This document shows, one piece after another, positions 5,351 through 13,529 of a DNA stretch of 36,143 nucleotides; position 1 is the first letter of the stretch; each line of letters begins with the position of its first letter. The DNA comes from DAOUMU01 sp034409055 (GTDB taxonomy: Bacteria; Chloroflexota; Anaerolineae; 4572-78; J111), in assembly GCA_034409055.1 (NCBI GenBank), contig DAOUMU010000287.1:1-36143 (forward strand), written 5' to 3'. Under the pieces are notes generated by a model. It made no database searches and was not told where the DNA came from. It was given only the letters and a program-made list of their open reading frames with translations. The position numbers and the translations under genes were made by a program.

Positions 5351-8300
5351 ATGGAAAACAACTCACCGAATCCGGCCGAACCACAACAATCTGACGACAT
5401 CGCCCGGTCCGTACTGGCCAGGGTGCGCCGGACCGAGCAGGCCCTGTCTCCCTGGGTCCAACGGGCGCTGCATGAACCCCAGGCTGAAGAAGCGGGGAGT
5501 ATTGGTCGTCGTTCCATTACCTTTACGACGGCCAATACTCTGACTCTGTTAGACCGGGTGCAACGGGTGGCTGAACAAAGTACTGTTTGGCGACCCGAGC
5601 AGGTTTCGCTCGAGCCAGGTGTGGTGGATCGTTTTGCTGGCGAGGTGGCGAACCGTTTCCAAATCCAACCGATTGCCACCCAATACGAGCCGTCTCAAAC
5701 GCCTGAGACTGGCCTGGAACCGACTTCAACTGAGTTGACCTTGAGCAGCAGCCCTGTGCGGCCTGAAGTTGAGGATAGGCCACCCTCCACGACCCCCTCA
5801 CCGGCACCAACCGGACCCGAGAGGCCCCGCTGGAGTGAGGCTGATTTCCAACCACCGACCCCACCCCACTTTATGGCCCAAAAGCAGAATCATATGCTCC
5901 CTTCCTGGTTGGCCAAATCACGGAAGGAAACCACTCAGCCATCTCCGACCAAGAAATCATCAACTGAGATCGCTTTGCAGCGGCAATCTACTTCAGACCA
6001 AAAGCCAAAAGTCCGGCCGGATCAAAAAAATCTGCGCCTGTTTTCCAAAGTCGAGTATGTGACCCCGGCCGGAAAGACGCCCGTTACGCCTGAACCACCA
6101 ACCGTAGCCCAAACTTCAGTCGACGCGACGCAAACAGTGCCAAAGCCAAGTCAGCCGTCGGTACAGCCGCCCGCAGAACCAAAACAACCTGTCCAAGCTC
6201 GCTCAATCGCCGAGGAACCTGCTGCTCCGTCGAAGCGGCAGCCTGAGCCGGAGTTACCGGTGGAGACTGAGCCAAGTCGACCGGCGGGGCCGCCCCCTGA
6301 ACCATCTGTGTTTGAAGAGGTGTCACCTGCACCGGTCACCCCACAGCCGCCGAGGGTCATAGCAGAATCGCCGGCTGAGCCTGTTGGTCCGGAACTTATC
6401 TCTGTCGAGCCGGAAGCCGCAGCAGAGCCAGGCCCGCCGGCCGCCCCGGCGATGCAACGCCAGCCTGAGCCGGAATTGCTCAAGCGGACGGAACCAAGTC
6501 GACCGGCAGCGCCACCCCCTGAACCATCTGCGCTTGAAGAAGTGGCGCCTGCACCGGTCATTCCAGAACCTCCGACTGTGCCTGAGCCGGAGTTGCCGGT
6601 GGAGACGGAGCCAAGTCGACCGGCAGCGCCACCCCCTGAACCGTCTGCGCTTGAAGAAGCCGCGCCTGCACCAGTCGTCCCAGAGCTGCCGAGGGTAATG
6701 GTAGAACCACCGACTGAGCCTGCTGCTCCTGAACCTGTCACTGTCGAGCCAGAAGCCGCACCAGAGCCAGGCCCACCTGCCGCACCAGCGGTGCAGCGGC
6801 AGCCTGAGCCGGAGGTGCCGGTGGAGACGGAGCCAAGTCGACCGGCTGTAATGGCAGAACCACCGTCAGGCCCGCCGACCGCACCAGTAGTGCAGCGCCA
6901 GCCTGAGCCGGAGTTACCCGAGCGGACTGAGCCAAGTCGACCGGCTGGGCCGCCCCCTGAACCACCTGTGCTTGAAGAAGCCGCGCCTGCACCGGTCACC
7001 CCAGAGCCGCCGAGACCTTCGGCCGAACCACCGACTGAGCCTGCTGGGCCTGAACCTGTCGCTGCCGAACCAGAAGCCGCACCAGAGCCAGGTCCACCTG
7101 TCGCCCCAGCGGTGCAGCGGCAGCCTGAGCCGGAGTTGCCGGTGGAGACGGAGCCAAGTCGACCGGCTGGGCCGCCCCCTGAACCATCTGCGCCTGAAGA
7201 AGTAGCGCCTGCACCGGTCACCCCAGAGCCGCCGAGGGTAACGGCAAAACCGCCGACTGTGCCTGTTGGTCCGGAACCTGTTTCTGTCGAACCAGAAACC
7301 AAACCAGAGCCAGGCCCGCCCGCTGCACCAGCGGTGCAGCGCCAGCCTGAGCTGGAGTTGGCCGAGCGGAGGAAGCCAAGTCGACCGGTTGGACCGCCCC
7401 CTGAACCATCTGCGCTTGAAGAAGCCGCGCCTGCACCGGTCACCCCAAAGCCGCTGAGGGTCATGGCCGAACCACCGACTGAGCCTGTTGTTTCGGAACC
7501 TGTCTCTGCTGAGCCGGAAGTCACACCACCGGTGCAGCGCCAGCCTGAACCGGAGTTGTCCGAGCGACCTGAGCCAAGTCGACCGACTGGGCCGCCCCCT
7601 GAACCATCTGCGCTTGAAGAAGTGGCGCCTGCACCGGTCACCCCAGAGCCGCCGGGGGTCATGGCCGAACCACCGACTGAGCCTGTTGGGCCGGAACCTG
7701 TCTCTGCCGAGCCGGAGGCGGCACCGGAGCCAGGTCCGCCTACCGAACCGTCAATGGTACAACGCCAGCTTGATCAAGAAGATATAGCTGGGCAGACGGA
7801 GCCGCCTCAAGCCGCGATGCAGCCACCCAGTAGGGGTGAACCGGAAGATAGCTTGGGTCAAAAGATTCTGGCGCGGGCTATGTCAGGCCAGCAGTTGCCG
7901 CTAACCAAGGTCCAGCCGTTGTCGGGTCACGATATCGCCGAAGCCAAACTTCCTGTCATGATCCAAACCAAACCCATCACGCAGACCGCTGTGCTACCCC
8001 AAACACAAGCCACGCCTGATTTTGGGGAGGAGACTGGGAGCAGGCAGGCAAGCGAAGCTCTAACCGAAGCCAGGCAACCCCAGACGCTCTTTCGAAAACC
8101 TATCACCGAACGCGTGGCCCCTGCCCCGGCTGAACCACAGATGCCACCAAGTGCCTTACCCGCGCCAGTGGCAGATTGGTTAGCCTCGGAGGAACTGGTT
8201 CAACGTCAGCCATTGGTGTCCCCGGCCAGGCCGGTTGAGGTCTCTCCGGGTGTGGGACTACTGCAAAGAGTCATTGAGACATCGCCGCCGGTAGAGAGTG

Positions 8301-8413
8301 AACCGGCTGAAACGGAGCGAAGTGGGCCGGACCTAAATGATTTGGCCCGGCAGATCTATCCGATCATCAAACAAATGTTGGCTATTGAACAAGAGCGAAG
8401 TCGATTTAGGTGA
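5351..8413 (+). CDS. Pro/Glu-rich tandem-repeat protein, candidate tape measure or lumen component
   Basis: This 1020-residue protein has three parts. Residues 1-120 are probably folded (SVLARVRRTEQALSPWVQRA, then ITFTTANTLTLLDRVQRV). Residues ~121-900 are disordered and rich in Pro, Glu, Ala and Val. Within this stretch, residues 295-803 consist of eight tandem units of up to ~75 residues beginning QRQPEPEL and containing PSRPAGPPPEP and PAPVTPEPP. The last ~25 residues form an amphipathic helix, DLARQIYPIIKQMLAIEQER, like that of the 77-aa protein. It lies between the third tube and the hub gene, and no other long tape-measure candidate is visible. No effector domain, signal peptide or HExxH is seen. 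An alternative GTG at 5322 lacks a good RBS, so ATG 5351 is preferred. The function is not established; it could equally be a cargo or surface protein. Confidence 0.75.
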   Translation: MENNSPNPAEPQQSDDIARSVLARVRRTEQALSPWVQRALHEPQAEEAGSIGRRSITFTTANTLTLLDRVQRVAEQSTVWRPEQVSLEPGVVDRFAGEVANRFQIQPIATQYEPSQTPETGLEPTSTELTLSSSPVRPEVEDRPPSTTPSPAPTGPERPRWSEADFQPPTPPHFMAQKQNHMLPSWLAKSRKETTQPSPTKKSSTEIALQRQSTSDQKPKVRPDQKNLRLFSKVEYVTPAGKTPVTPEPPTVAQTSVDATQTVPKPSQPSVQPPAEPKQPVQARSIAEEPAAPSKRQPEPELPVETEPSRPAGPPPEPSVFEEVSPAPVTPQPPRVIAESPAEPVGPELISVEPEAAAEPGPPAAPAMQRQPEPELLKRTEPSRPAAPPPEPSALEEVAPAPVIPEPPTVPEPELPVETEPSRPAAPPPEPSALEEAAPAPVVPELPRVMVEPPTEPAAPEPVTVEPEAAPEPGPPAAPAVQRQPEPEVPVETEPSRPAVMAEPPSGPPTAPVVQRQPEPELPERTEPSRPAGPPPEPPVLEEAAPAPVTPEPPRPSAEPPTEPAGPEPVAAEPEAAPEPGPPVAPAVQRQPEPELPVETEPSRPAGPPPEPSAPEEVAPAPVTPEPPRVTAKPPTVPVGPEPVSVEPETKPEPGPPAAPAVQRQPELELAERRKPSRPVGPPPEPSALEEAAPAPVTPKPLRVMAEPPTEPVVSEPVSAEPEVTPPVQRQPEPELSERPEPSRPTGPPPEPSALEEVAPAPVTPEPPGVMAEPPTEPVGPEPVSAEPEAAPEPGPPTEPSMVQRQLDQEDIAGQTEPPQAAMQPPSRGEPEDSLGQKILARAMSGQQLPLTKVQPLSGHDIAEAKLPVMIQTKPITQTAVLPQTQATPDFGEETGSRQASEALTEARQPQTLFRKPITERVAPAPAEPQMPPSALPAPVADWLASEELVQRQPLVSPARPVEVSPGVGLLQRVIETSPPVESEPAETERSGPDLNDLARQIYPIIKQMLAIEQERSRFR
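6233..7759 (+). repeat. Eight-unit coding tandem repeat (Pro/Glu-rich)
   Basis: Eight units, most 66-75 codons long, begin at each K/QRQPEPE (or PEPELP) motif. Units 1, 3, 5, 6 and 8 are essentially full length. Units 2 and 4 have internal deletions that keep the frame, and unit 7 is slightly shortened. Nucleotide similarity between units is high (for example GAGCCAAGTCGACCGGC recurs in nearly all), pointing to recent expansion by slippage or unequal recombination. The in-frame deletions show that protein length varies without loss of coding. Confidence 0.9.
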
Positions 8414-8447
8414 TCAGACGTAAAATATCAGGATTAGGAGTGAAATT

Positions 8448-9098
8448 ATGGCCAATCTGCAAAAAGCCAAGATAATCAGTGAGGATGATTCCAGTAAAGA
8501 AGTGGTCTTCCAATTCAACCCGGAAGATTTTACCATATCCAGAACCATTGAGTGGGAGGACGAAGAGAGCACGGGCGGCAATGCCCCTCGTAAAACATTT
8601 TCCGGGGGTAAAGCGGATAAATTAACCATCAATTTGTTGTTTGATACCACCGATACTGAAGACAAAGACGTGCGGGAGAGTTATCAGTCCCTGCTGGATA
8701 TGACCGATATTTACGAATCGAAAACGAATCCCAGAACGGGCAAGGGCGAACCGCATCACTGCAAGTTTATCTGGGGCGGCTTCCTGTCATTCAGGGCTGT
8801 CATCACTAAAGTAACGCAAAAGTTTACCATGTTCAGGATAAATGGTACGCCCGTGCGCGCCGAAGTGACGGTGGAACTGGACCAACTTGACGAGGAAAAG
8901 CCGGCCCCGCAAAATCCAACTTCGTATAGTGAGCCCAGGAAAATCTGGATAGTACGCGAGGGAGAGACCCTGGACTGGATTGCCTACCAGGAGTACGGTG
9001 ACCCGGCCCAGTGGCGCTACATTGCCGAAACCAACAGCCTGATGAATCCCAAAGGTTTGCACCACGGCCAGATTTTAAAGCTGGTGCCTCTGCCGTGA
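8448..9098 (+). CDS. LysM-containing baseplate hub/tube adaptor (Afp7-like)
   Basis: This 216-residue protein has an N-terminal beta domain (QFNPEDFTISRTIEW, then GGKADKLTINLLFDTT and FRAVITKVTQKFTMF) typical of the CIS adaptor family related to T4 gp53/Afp7. A C-terminal LysM domain spans ~166-216 (IWIVREGETLDWIAYQEYGDPAQWRYIAETN, ending HHGQILKLVPLP). In Afp-type particles this protein joins the tube initiator to the spike complex. The start has a clean AGGAG 7 nt upstream. It lies directly before the VgrG-like spike, as afp7 precedes afp8. Confidence 0.9.
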   Translation: MANLQKAKIISEDDSSKEVVFQFNPEDFTISRTIEWEDEESTGGNAPRKTFSGGKADKLTINLLFDTTDTEDKDVRESYQSLLDMTDIYESKTNPRTGKGEPHHCKFIWGGFLSFRAVITKVTQKFTMFRINGTPVRAEVTVELDQLDEEKPAPQNPTSYSEPRKIWIVREGETLDWIAYQEYGDPAQWRYIAETNSLMNPKGLHHGQILKLVPLP

Positions 9099-9246
9099 TT
9101 ATCAGTTATCAGTTATCAGCGTCCCAGACCTGACAGGTTTTAAAAACCTGTCAGGTCTTCAAGTGGTCAGAAACAAGTTGTTTCTTAGCAGTTATCAGTG
9201 AACTACTGAACACTGGATGCTGGCATAGAAAGTAGGAATAGAGATC
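9099..9246. repeat. Intergenic element with a perfect palindrome
   Basis: This gap between the hub adaptor and spike genes carries tandem TTATCAGT words at 9098-9120. A perfect inverted repeat follows at 9126-9158: 16-bp arms starting AGACCTGACAGGTTTT around a single central A. Next comes a GGTCAGAAAC...TTGTTTCTTAGCAGT segment that is also present, in shorter form, at the start of the window. No T-run follows the hairpin, so a simple intrinsic terminator is not supported. A mobile or REP-like dispersed palindrome is more likely. The last 10 bases carry an AGGA RBS for the spike gene. Confidence 0.7.
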
Positions 9247-10974
9247 ATGCCTACAGCAGCCTATTTTACCCAATGCTTTGTCAAAGTCGATGGGCAAGAT
9301 TTGCCGGAGCAGGTGATGGCCTCCCTGGCCGAAGTAGCGGTCGATACCAGCCTACATCTGCCGGATATGTTTACGATTCTGTTCAACGACTCTGAATTGG
9401 AGTTAGTTGACAACAATCTGTTTGATATTGGTAAACAGGTCCAGATTGATATCGAGACCGGCGAAGAACAGGGCGGCTTGAGGGGGACACTCATCAAAGG
9501 GGAGATTACTGCCCTGGAGCCCCAATTTTCTGCCCAGGGCCGGACAACCATGCTGGTGCGAGGTTACGACAAATCCCACCGCTTACATCGAGGCAAAAAG
9601 ACCCGTACCTTTCTAAACCGGACAGATAATGCTATTGTGCAGACAATCGCGGGCGAGGCGGGCTTGTTGGTGGTGGCTGACTCGCCCGGGATTACCTACG
9701 ATTTCGTGATGCAGAACAACCAGACCAACATGGAATTTTTATTAACGCGGGCGGCCCGCCTTGGCTACCAGGTCTATACGGCCGAGGGGAAACTGTATTT
9801 CAAAAAAGGGGATGCCAGCCTGGGAGAGGGCCCAGCACTTAGCCTGGGGGATAATTTAAAGGATTTTCGGCCCCGCTTAACGGCCAGCCACCAGGCAGAC
9901 AAGATAATCGTTAAGGGCTGGGACGCTAAAGGCAAACAAGCGATTACCGCTGAGGCCACACCGAACGCCAGGCTCAACCAGGGCGGTATGCGACAGACGG
10001 GTGGAGCCAAGGCTGCTGCGGCCTTCGGTTCGGCTGAAGCGGTGGTGACCGACCAACCCGTTTTTACCCCCAATGAAGCTACAGCCCTGGCCACGGCCTT
10101 GGGTAATGATATCAACCGTGAGTCTATTCAGGCCGAGGGGACCTGTGTGGGCGACCCCCGGGTGAAAGCCGGCTGGACGATTACCATCGAAGATGTGGGC
10201 AACCGGTTCAAGGGCAAGTACTTTGTCACTTCGGCCACGCACGTCTATAAACGGGGCAGTTACGAAACAACCTTCAGCATCAGCGGCCGCCAACCCAATA
10301 CGCTCAGCCACCTGTTGCAGTCAGGGAATGGTCATACTCAGAGCCAGGGCCTGATGCCGGGCGTGGTCACCGGCCTGGTCACCAATGTCAACGATCCCGA
10401 CAATTTGGGCCGGGTCAAGGTGAAATATGCCTGGCTCGGTGAAATAGAAAGTGATTGGATCCGAATCGCCACGCCGATGGGAGGACCCAAAAGGGGCTTC
10501 TACTACCTGCCAGAGGTCAACGACGAGGTTCTGATAGCCTTCGCCCACGGTAACACCCACCATCCTTATATCGTGGGTTTCCTCTGGAACAATCAAGATA
10601 AGCCGCCCAAACCGAACAGTGAGGTGGCGAGTGGGGGTATAGTCAACGAGCGTATCATCAAGTCGCGCAGTGGCCACCTGATCATTCTCGACGACACAGA
10701 CGGCCAGGAGAAAATCATCATTCGCGACAAGACGGAAAAGAATGAAATCATTATCGACTCCGCCCAAAATACAATGACCATCAATGTCCAACAGGATCTG
10801 ATCATCAAGGCGCAAGGCAAAATCGATATGGAGGCCACGAGGGGCGATGTGTCGATCAAGGGCATGAACGTGAATATCCAAGGAACGACAAAAGGTGACT
10901 TTAAAGCCCAACAAATTGGCATCAATGGCAGCGCCAAGGTCGATGTTAAGGGTGGCATGGTCAATCTGAACTAA
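9247..10974 (+). CDS. VgrG-like spike protein (Afp8-like)
   Basis: This 575-residue protein combines a gp27/phage late-control-D-type hub region (residues ~1-340; DMFTILFNDSELELVDNNLFDIGKQ early on, then NMEFLLTRAARLGYQVY) with a gp5-like OB-fold at ~369-448 (MPGVVTGLVTNVNDPDNLGR, then GFYYLPEVNDEVLIAFAHG). A short C-terminal beta-helix of about 95 residues follows (EKIIIRDKTEKNEIIIDSAQ, IDMEATRGDVSIKG). It forms the trimeric central spike at the tip of the tube. The needle ends IGINGSAKVDVKGGMVNLN with no extension, and no PAAR gene follows, so the tip is either bare or supplied from elsewhere. Confidence 0.93.
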   Translation: MPTAAYFTQCFVKVDGQDLPEQVMASLAEVAVDTSLHLPDMFTILFNDSELELVDNNLFDIGKQVQIDIETGEEQGGLRGTLIKGEITALEPQFSAQGRTTMLVRGYDKSHRLHRGKKTRTFLNRTDNAIVQTIAGEAGLLVVADSPGITYDFVMQNNQTNMEFLLTRAARLGYQVYTAEGKLYFKKGDASLGEGPALSLGDNLKDFRPRLTASHQADKIIVKGWDAKGKQAITAEATPNARLNQGGMRQTGGAKAAAAFGSAEAVVTDQPVFTPNEATALATALGNDINRESIQAEGTCVGDPRVKAGWTITIEDVGNRFKGKYFVTSATHVYKRGSYETTFSISGRQPNTLSHLLQSGNGHTQSQGLMPGVVTGLVTNVNDPDNLGRVKVKYAWLGEIESDWIRIATPMGGPKRGFYYLPEVNDEVLIAFAHGNTHHPYIVGFLWNNQDKPPKPNSEVASGGIVNERIIKSRSGHLIILDDTDGQEKIIIRDKTEKNEIIIDSAQNTMTINVQQDLIIKAQGKIDMEATRGDVSIKGMNVNIQGTTKGDFKAQQIGINGSAKVDVKGGMVNLN

Positions 10975-11001
10975 GATAAAAAACTAACGGAGTGTCTCTG
11001 T

Positions 11002-11418
11002 ATGGACAACAACAACATTAGAAATAGAGAATTTCTGGGGCAAGGGTTAGCCTTTCCGCTTCAAATTAACCCCCGAGGTGAAATTGCCCTGGCCAGTGGC
11101 GACCACGATATTGCTCAGTCGATTATGATTATCCTGTCAACGGCTCCCGGTGAGCGGGTGATGCGGCCAGAATTTGGTTGCCGTATTCACGAACTGGTCT
11201 TTGCCCCGCGTGATGCCAGCACCGTCGGCCTGCTGATTTACTATGTGAAACAGGCCCTGGCCCGGTGGGAACCGCGTATTGAAGTGCAAGAGGTGAACGT
11301 CTCTAATGATCCGGCCAACGAGGGGGCCTTACTGGCTGAGATCAAATATCGTATTAAAGACACCCACGACGAGCGGAGTATTGTTTATCCCTTTTATCTG
11401 ATGGGTGAGGAGGAATAA
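11002..11418 (+). CDS. Baseplate wedge protein, gp25/GPW family (Afp9-like)
   Basis: This 138-residue protein has the gp25-like pattern: QGLAFPLQINPRGEIALASG, then a helix and IIMILSTAPGERVMRPEFGC, the EPR-type core loop IHELVFAPRDASTVGLL, and EPRIEVQEVNVS. gp25 nucleates sheath polymerisation on the baseplate in T4 and T6SS (TssE), so this is the sheath docking component. The stop codon overlaps the ATG of the baseplate J gene by one base (TAATG), indicating coupled translation. Confidence 0.95.
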   Translation: MDNNNIRNREFLGQGLAFPLQINPRGEIALASGDHDIAQSIMIILSTAPGERVMRPEFGCRIHELVFAPRDASTVGLLIYYVKQALARWEPRIEVQEVNVSNDPANEGALLAEIKYRIKDTHDERSIVYPFYLMGEEE

Positions 11419-13529
11419 TGTCATTACCAGAACCTATTCTGGATGATTTACGTTTTCAAAGAGACCTGGTGGACGAAGCCCGGCGGCGGATTATTCGTTA
11501 CTGTCCAGAATGGACCGACTATAACCTGAGTGATCCCGGCATCACTTTGATTGAACTGTTTGCCTGGATGACCGAGATGCTTGTCTACCGGCTGAACCGC
11601 GTGCCGGAAAAGAATTACATCAAGTTCCTGGAGTTGCTCGGTACACAACTCCAGCCGGCCAGCAGCGCCCGGACGGAGTTGACCTTTCGGCTCTCCATCC
11701 CCTTCCCAATTGGCCCTGAGGATGATACCGTGGCCATTGTGCCCCAAGGCATAGAAGTGGCCACGCGAAGCAGCGAGGAAGAACCAGAGGTCATCTTTAC
11801 GACCGATACCAAACTGACCATTATACCACCTAAGTTAAGCCAACTGCGTCGAGAAGCGGATTTTCACAAGAACTATCTGCCCCGATTGGGGATAGAGACT
11901 TTCTATGCCTTTAACCAGGAGAAGCCCCGAGTGGGGGATACCTTCTATCTGGGGTTTGACGAAACGGAAGACATCAGCGGCCATATTTTGCAACTGACCT
12001 TCACCTGTGAGCGCACCCAGGCGGTTGGGGTTAGACGTGAAGATCCACCCCTGGTTTGGGAATGTTCGATCGGGGACGGTCTCTGGGAAGAAATGCCGTT
12101 GAGTACTCGTCTCGGCGAAAAAGACACCACAGGAGGCTTAAACAATCCACAGGGGAAGCTCGTTTTGTATTTACCCCTCTCGATGCGACCTGATGAAGCT
12201 TATGGTCGCAGTGCCTACTGGGTCCGCTGCCGTCTCGAGCCTCGCCGCCCGGAACAGGGAATGTACACCGAATCGCCTCGTATTGTTAAAGTTGCTGCTC
12301 ATGCATTGGGGGCCACTACGCGGGCCACCCACGCCGTGATTGTGCACGAGGAGATACTGGGGCACAGTAACGGCGAACCGGGCCAGGTGTTTCGGCTGGA
12401 AAATAGCCCCGTCCTTTCGCTTCAGCCGGGGGAAACGGTCGAAGTCGAGGAAAAGCGAGGCGACGAGTTTGTCTTTGCTCCCTGGAAATTGGTGCCAGAT
12501 TTTTCTAACTCCGATCGTTTCGACCGGCATTTTACTTTGAATACGGCCACCGGGGAGATCAGTTTCGGCCCAACTATTCGTCATCGAGATGGGTCGATGC
12601 GCCAGTATGGTCGAGTACCTCCGGCCAACCGAACCATCCGTTTCAGCCAATATCGTTACGGCGGTGGCGTGGTGGGTAATGTCCCGGTCGATAAACTGCA
12701 AGTCCTCAAGTCTTCCATCCCTTACATCGATCGGGTTACCAATTTGCGCCGGGCCAGCGGTGGACGAGACCAGGAGAGCCTGGACGAGGCTAAAATACGG
12801 GCCCAGCAAGAGTTGCGAGCTCAACTCCGGGCGGTCACCCCAGAGGATTATGAAGATTTAACGAAAAAGGCGACCCGGTCCGTGGCCCGGGTCAAATGCA
12901 ACATCCCTCAGAGCAGCAATGGCAGACTACCCCCGGGTATGGTCGAGATCCTTGTTGTACCGGCTGTGGCCGATTCGCTGCAAGCGGGTGATCTATCCAA
13001 GCTCTATGTAGATGAAATCCTGGCCAAAATGATCGAGAAGCATCTGGATAGCTATCGCTTACTGACCACCACCTTGCAGATTAGAGAGCCCAATTACGTG
13101 GGGATCAAGGTGCAGGCTGAAATTGTTCTCTCCGAGTACAGCCGGCCTGAAGTGATCAAGGCCAGGGTCATCCAAAGCCTGAAAAATTTCATCAGTCCCC
13201 TGGATATCACTCAAAATCAAGAGCCAGATGAGTTGATGGACTCTGATTGGGAAGGGTGGCCCTTTGGCCGGAACCTATATGTGGCTGAGATTTTCTCGTT
13301 GATTCAACGGGTGCCCGGCGTCAAACACGTTCTGGATGTTCAACTCAGGCAGCGTCCGGTCGTCCCCAACAAAGAGGTCCCACCTGAGGCAGAGGGTGAA
13401 AGAGAGGCGGAGGAGGCCCCACGCCAGGTTAAGCAGAAACTCGTTCGAGTTCCGGCCGATACGTTACTTTGCTCGCTGGATCATGAGATTACGATAGCCG
13501 AGTTGGGAGAAGAGGATGAGCAGGACTAA
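11418..13529 (+). CDS. Baseplate assembly protein J-like (gp6/gp47, Afp11-like)
   Basis: This 703-residue protein opens with the typical motif DEARRRIIRYCPEWTDYNLS, then DPGITLIELFAWMTEMLVYR, and continues with LELLGTQLQPASSARTELTF. The C-terminal third has the baseplate J core: SLDEAKIRAQQELRAQLRAV, TPEDYEDLTKKATRSVARVK and VEILVVPAVADS. Proteins of this family form the inner wedge dimers of the baseplate. The centre (~140-330) is a beta-rich insertion seen in the long 'putative baseplate assembly protein' subfamily. It overlaps the next gene by 14 bp. Confidence 0.94.
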   Translation: MSLPEPILDDLRFQRDLVDEARRRIIRYCPEWTDYNLSDPGITLIELFAWMTEMLVYRLNRVPEKNYIKFLELLGTQLQPASSARTELTFRLSIPFPIGPEDDTVAIVPQGIEVATRSSEEEPEVIFTTDTKLTIIPPKLSQLRREADFHKNYLPRLGIETFYAFNQEKPRVGDTFYLGFDETEDISGHILQLTFTCERTQAVGVRREDPPLVWECSIGDGLWEEMPLSTRLGEKDTTGGLNNPQGKLVLYLPLSMRPDEAYGRSAYWVRCRLEPRRPEQGMYTESPRIVKVAAHALGATTRATHAVIVHEEILGHSNGEPGQVFRLENSPVLSLQPGETVEVEEKRGDEFVFAPWKLVPDFSNSDRFDRHFTLNTATGEISFGPTIRHRDGSMRQYGRVPPANRTIRFSQYRYGGGVVGNVPVDKLQVLKSSIPYIDRVTNLRRASGGRDQESLDEAKIRAQQELRAQLRAVTPEDYEDLTKKATRSVARVKCNIPQSSNGRLPPGMVEILVVPAVADSLQAGDLSKLYVDEILAKMIEKHLDSYRLLTTTLQIREPNYVGIKVQAEIVLSEYSRPEVIKARVIQSLKNFISPLDITQNQEPDELMDSDWEGWPFGRNLYVAEIFSLIQRVPGVKHVLDVQLRQRPVVPNKEVPPEAEGEREAEEAPRQVKQKLVRVPADTLLCSLDHEITIAELGEEDEQD

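Noticed and set aside
6151..7662. Long antisense open frame (503 codons, Gly/Ser/Thr-rich) opposite the Pro/Glu repeat gene
   Set aside because: Its composition and periodicity are the direct reverse-complement consequence of the Pro/Glu codon repeats. It has no RBS, and the sense frame has a plausible folded N-terminus and conserved C-terminus.
6233..7759. CRISPR-like periodic repeats
   Set aside because: Units are ~200-225 bp, in frame and coding, without distinct unique spacers.
5351..8413. eCIS toxin of the DUF4157 type, suggested by repeated QRQ motifs like those beside DUF4157 domains
   Set aside because: No HExxH metalloprotease motif or other toxin domain is visible anywhere in the 1020 residues.
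9126..9158. Intrinsic terminator between the hub adaptor and spike genes
   Set aside because: The hairpin is perfect but not followed by a T-tract, and the genes on both sides belong to one assembly pathway.
11418..13529. A second frameshift at the gp47/Afp12 overlap
   Set aside because: The downstream gene has its own ATG at 13516 with a purine-rich upstream region, and no slippery heptamer in the right register was found in the 14-bp overlap.
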